Source: Planomicrobium sp. CPCC 101079 (GTDB lineage: Bacteria; Bacillota; Bacilli; Bacillales_A; Planococcaceae). From it: DNA of 64,000 nt. The notes under the pieces are model-generated. The model was not told where the DNA came from. It was given only the letters and a program-made list of their open reading frames with translations, and ran no database searches. A program made the position numbers and the translations under genes. Location: NCBI RefSeq assembly GCF_007859275.1, contig NZ_VOHC01000021.1:248001-312000 (forward strand), read 5' to 3'. This document shows, piece after piece, positions 62,613 to 64,000 of this stretch (position 1 is the first letter of the stretch; each line of letters begins with the position of its first letter).

Positions 62613-63044
62613 TTGCAAAAAGTTAAAGTAGCCACTACCCCTTTAGAAAAAGAACAAGCCATGGAAGTCCGGAGAACCGTGTTTATTGAAGAACAAGGTG
62701 TTCCGGCAACTATTGAAATGGATGCGAACGATGCAACAGCGGTCCATTTTGTCGGTTATCAGCTTGAACAGCCGATAGCTGCTGGCCGCATCCGTGAACT
62801 GGAGCCAGGCACCGGCAAAGTTGAACGCGTCTGTGTCTTGTCTGAATACCGAGGGCAGCACATCGGTGTCTTGGTCATGGAAGCAATGGAAGAACATGCA
62901 CGTACTATTGGAATGAACAAATTAAAATTGAATGCGCAATCATACGCAATTCCTTTTTACGAAAAACTGGGCTATGCCATCACTTCACCAGAATTTTTTG
63001 AAGCTGGCATCTCCCATCGTTCTATGGAAAAAAATATATTATAA
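62613..63044 (+). CDS. yjcF: GNAT-family acetyltransferase (YjcF-like)
   Basis: 143 aa starting at a TTG directly after the yjcG stop. The start is kept because the full first 20 residues (QKVKVATTPLEKEQAMEVR) align with the family; a GGAG 11 bases before may serve as ribosome binding site. GNAT fold: VRRTVFIEEQGVP, the acetyl-CoA loop VCVLSEYRGQHIGVLVMEAM (RGQHIG; Q/RxxGxG/A), and LNAQSYAIPFYEKLGY. The acceptor is unknown. Confidence 0.87.
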   Translation: MQKVKVATTPLEKEQAMEVRRTVFIEEQGVPATIEMDANDATAVHFVGYQLEQPIAAGRIRELEPGTGKVERVCVLSEYRGQHIGVLVMEAMEEHARTIGMNKLKLNAQSYAIPFYEKLGYAITSPEFFEAGISHRSMEKNIL

Positions 63045-63081
63045 AAAGCAGATCAGCTTTATTGGCTGATCTGCTTTTTTA
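63044..63081 (+). terminator. Terminator of yjcG-yjcF
   Basis: AAAGCAGATCAGC pairs with GCTGATCTGCTTT around a seven-base loop and ends in a T-run. Confidence 0.88.
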
Positions 63082-63319
63082 TTTCAGTATTCCCACCGCC
63101 TAAGGTTTAGGCTCAAACCTGGCAAAACAACGAGTGGAAATGGAAGAAAGAATCGAACAAGCAGCTGGCTTCCTCCCTGTTTCTCCTCTACATGGTTGAA
63201 TTCTTTGGCATGACGGCTCACAGCTTTCTGCTCCATTAAGGGAGCAAGCAGCGAAGACGCCAGCGGTGCAGCCAGGCGACATAATACCAACTCAACTATT
63301 CATAAAGTTCCTCGATAAG
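63082..63319. other. Gap between yjcF and fabI without a supported gene
   Basis: 238 bases holding a 68-codon frame on the minus strand (63084-63290) and overlapping shorter frames on both strands, none with a good ribosome binding site or a known family. A short stem AGGTTT/AAACCT lies at 63102-63119. Decayed coding sequence or leader DNA are both possible. Confidence 0.35.
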
Positions 63320-63358
63320 ATAAAAGCAGCTCTGCCTCATCGGCAGAGCTGCTTTTAT
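63320..63358. terminator. Terminator of fabI
   Basis: TAAAAGCAGCTCTGCC pairs perfectly with GGCAGAGCTGCTTTTA around TCATC; directly beyond the fabI stop. Confidence 0.9.
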
Positions 63359-63364
63359 TAAATC

Positions 63365-64000
63365 TTAAAGAACATGGTAGCCGCTATCGACGTGGATGGT
63401 TTCTCCTGTGATGCCGCGTGACATTTCGCTAAATAGGAACACTGCCGTATCCCCAACTTCTTCTGGAGTTGTGTTACGGTGCAGCGGTGCTTTTTCTTCG
63501 ATTTCATGAAGGATGGTGTTAAAGTCGCTGATCCCTTTTGCAGATAAAGTCCGGATTGGGCCAGAAGAAATGGCATTTACGCGAATGTTATGCTTGCCAA
63601 GATCTGCTGCCAAGTAACGAACTGACATTTCAAGAGATGCTTTTGCAACACCCATCACGTTGTAGTTCGGCATAACGCGCTCGCCGCCGATATACGTTAA
63701 CGCTACAATGCTTCCGCCTTCTGCCATAAGCGGCTTCGCGTATTTCGAAATGATTGTCAAAGAATATGCAGAAATGTTTTGCGCAAGCAAGAATCCGTCT
63801 CTTGATGTATCCGAGAAGTTGCCAGCCAATTCTTCCGTTTTAGCAAAGGCGATGCAATGAGCCAGGCCGTGAATCGTCCCGACTTCTTCTTTAATGGTTT
63901 CGAAGCATCGTTCTACATCCTCATCGCTCGTTACGTCACACGGCAAAACGAGGTCGTGGTTGCCATCAAGCGTCGCAACCAAATCGCGTACTGATTTTTC
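63365..64000 (-). CDS. fabI: Enoyl-ACP reductase FabI, 5' end missing
   Basis: 211 codons, running off the right end of the window; the normal protein is about 256-258 aa, so roughly 45 residues lie outside. NADH/NADPH-dependent reduction of enoyl-ACP in fatty acid elongation. SDR-type features: the catalytic YxxMGxAKA motif (YNVMGVAKASLEM), the AFAKTEEL segment after the fourth strand, and the C-terminal ITGETIHVDSGYHVL. This copy carries the FabI-specific YNVMGVAKA, hence the single FabI rather than FabL. Downstream of yjcF, as in Bacillus. Confidence 0.95.
   Translation of the reverse strand, partial: EKSVRDLVATLDGNHDLVLPCDVTSDEDVERCFETIKEEVGTIHGLAHCIAFAKTEELAGNFSDTSRDGFLLAQNISAYSLTIISKYAKPLMAEGGSIVALTYIGGERVMPNYNVMGVAKASLEMSVRYLAADLGKHNIRVNAISSGPIRTLSAKGISDFNTILHEIEEKAPLHRNTTPEEVGDTAVFLFSEMSRGITGETIHVDSGYHVL

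Noticed and set aside
63084-63290. 68-codon minus-strand frame upstream of the yjcF terminator
   Set aside because: No Shine-Dalgarno sequence, no family and overlapping alternative frames; kept only as a possible remnant under findings.

Overview
The window looks like chromosome from a low-to-moderate GC Gram-positive bacterium of the order Bacillales, most likely family Planococcaceae (Planococcus/Planomicrobium-like). The evidence is purple-AGGAGG ribosome binding sites, many strong intrinsic terminators, and block synteny with the Bacillus subtilis ykr/yku/yjc regions (def-ykrA-rpoY-rnjA-ktrC; cbpB-fadH-ykyB; dapH-dapL with ccpC; sigI-rsgI-ktrD; yjcF-yjcG-yjcH-fabI). The genus is an inference. 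No phage, insertion sequence, CRISPR array or rRNA was seen. There is one tRNA gene.

Layout. 1-4.2 kb: the end of peptide deformylase, a HAD phosphatase, a 23-codon mini-gene with its own promoter and terminator, rpoY-rnjA (RNA polymerase epsilon subunit and RNase J1), the K+ channel gating protein KtrC and a small Cys-rich protein. 4.5-8.9 kb: a polyamine uptake operon (XRE-cupin regulator, potABCD). 9-10.2 kb: an MFS exporter. 10.2-21.9 kb: an eight-gene leftward operon coding for a large envelope protein, an ABC ATPase and permease, a coiled-coil/Gly-Gln-repeat membrane protein, a MoxR ATPase, a DUF58 protein and two von Willebrand factor A (VWA) membrane proteins. 22.1-26.4 kb: dapL, dapH, a CcpC-like LysR regulator and a 14-TM MFS exporter. 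26.5-29.3 kb: the c-di-AMP-binding CBS protein, fadH, ykyB and ykwC.

29.4-33 kb: a second, smaller MoxR-DUF58 operon. 33.2-38 kb: a CPBP protease, a MarR regulator, KtrD, and sigI-rsgI, in which rsgI appears to be split by a one-base frameshift before a very Lys-rich repeat tail. 38.1-39.1 kb: a TerC-type Mn2+ exporter behind a yybP-ykoY Mn2+ riboswitch. 39.1-47.7 kb: a reductase-like SDR, an RND exporter (SwrC type), release factor 3, MurE and an M42 aminopeptidase. 48-51.5 kb: a two-component system with two PepSY proteins, one with an almost pure Asp tail. 51.5-56.7 kb: aldehyde dehydrogenase, a Gfo/Idh/MocA oxidoreductase, a 47-aa gene with a sigma-B-like promoter, an AlkA-type glycosylase, a lipoprotein nuclease, a 2H phosphoesterase and tRNA-Val(GAC). 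56.7-60.4 kb: a TAXI-TRAP transporter operon. 60.6-64 kb: a PgpA/YutG homologue, yjcH-yjcG-yjcF and the 3' part of fabI.

Themes. Potassium and c-di-AMP physiology (KtrC, KtrD, CbpB) and envelope stress or remodelling (SigI-RsgI, two MoxR operons, PepSY two-component system, MurE, SwrC) recur. The best candidates for undescribed biology are the eight-gene MoxR/VWA/ABC operon, the interrupted RsgI with its Lys-rich tail, and the two mini-genes with complete transcription signals.
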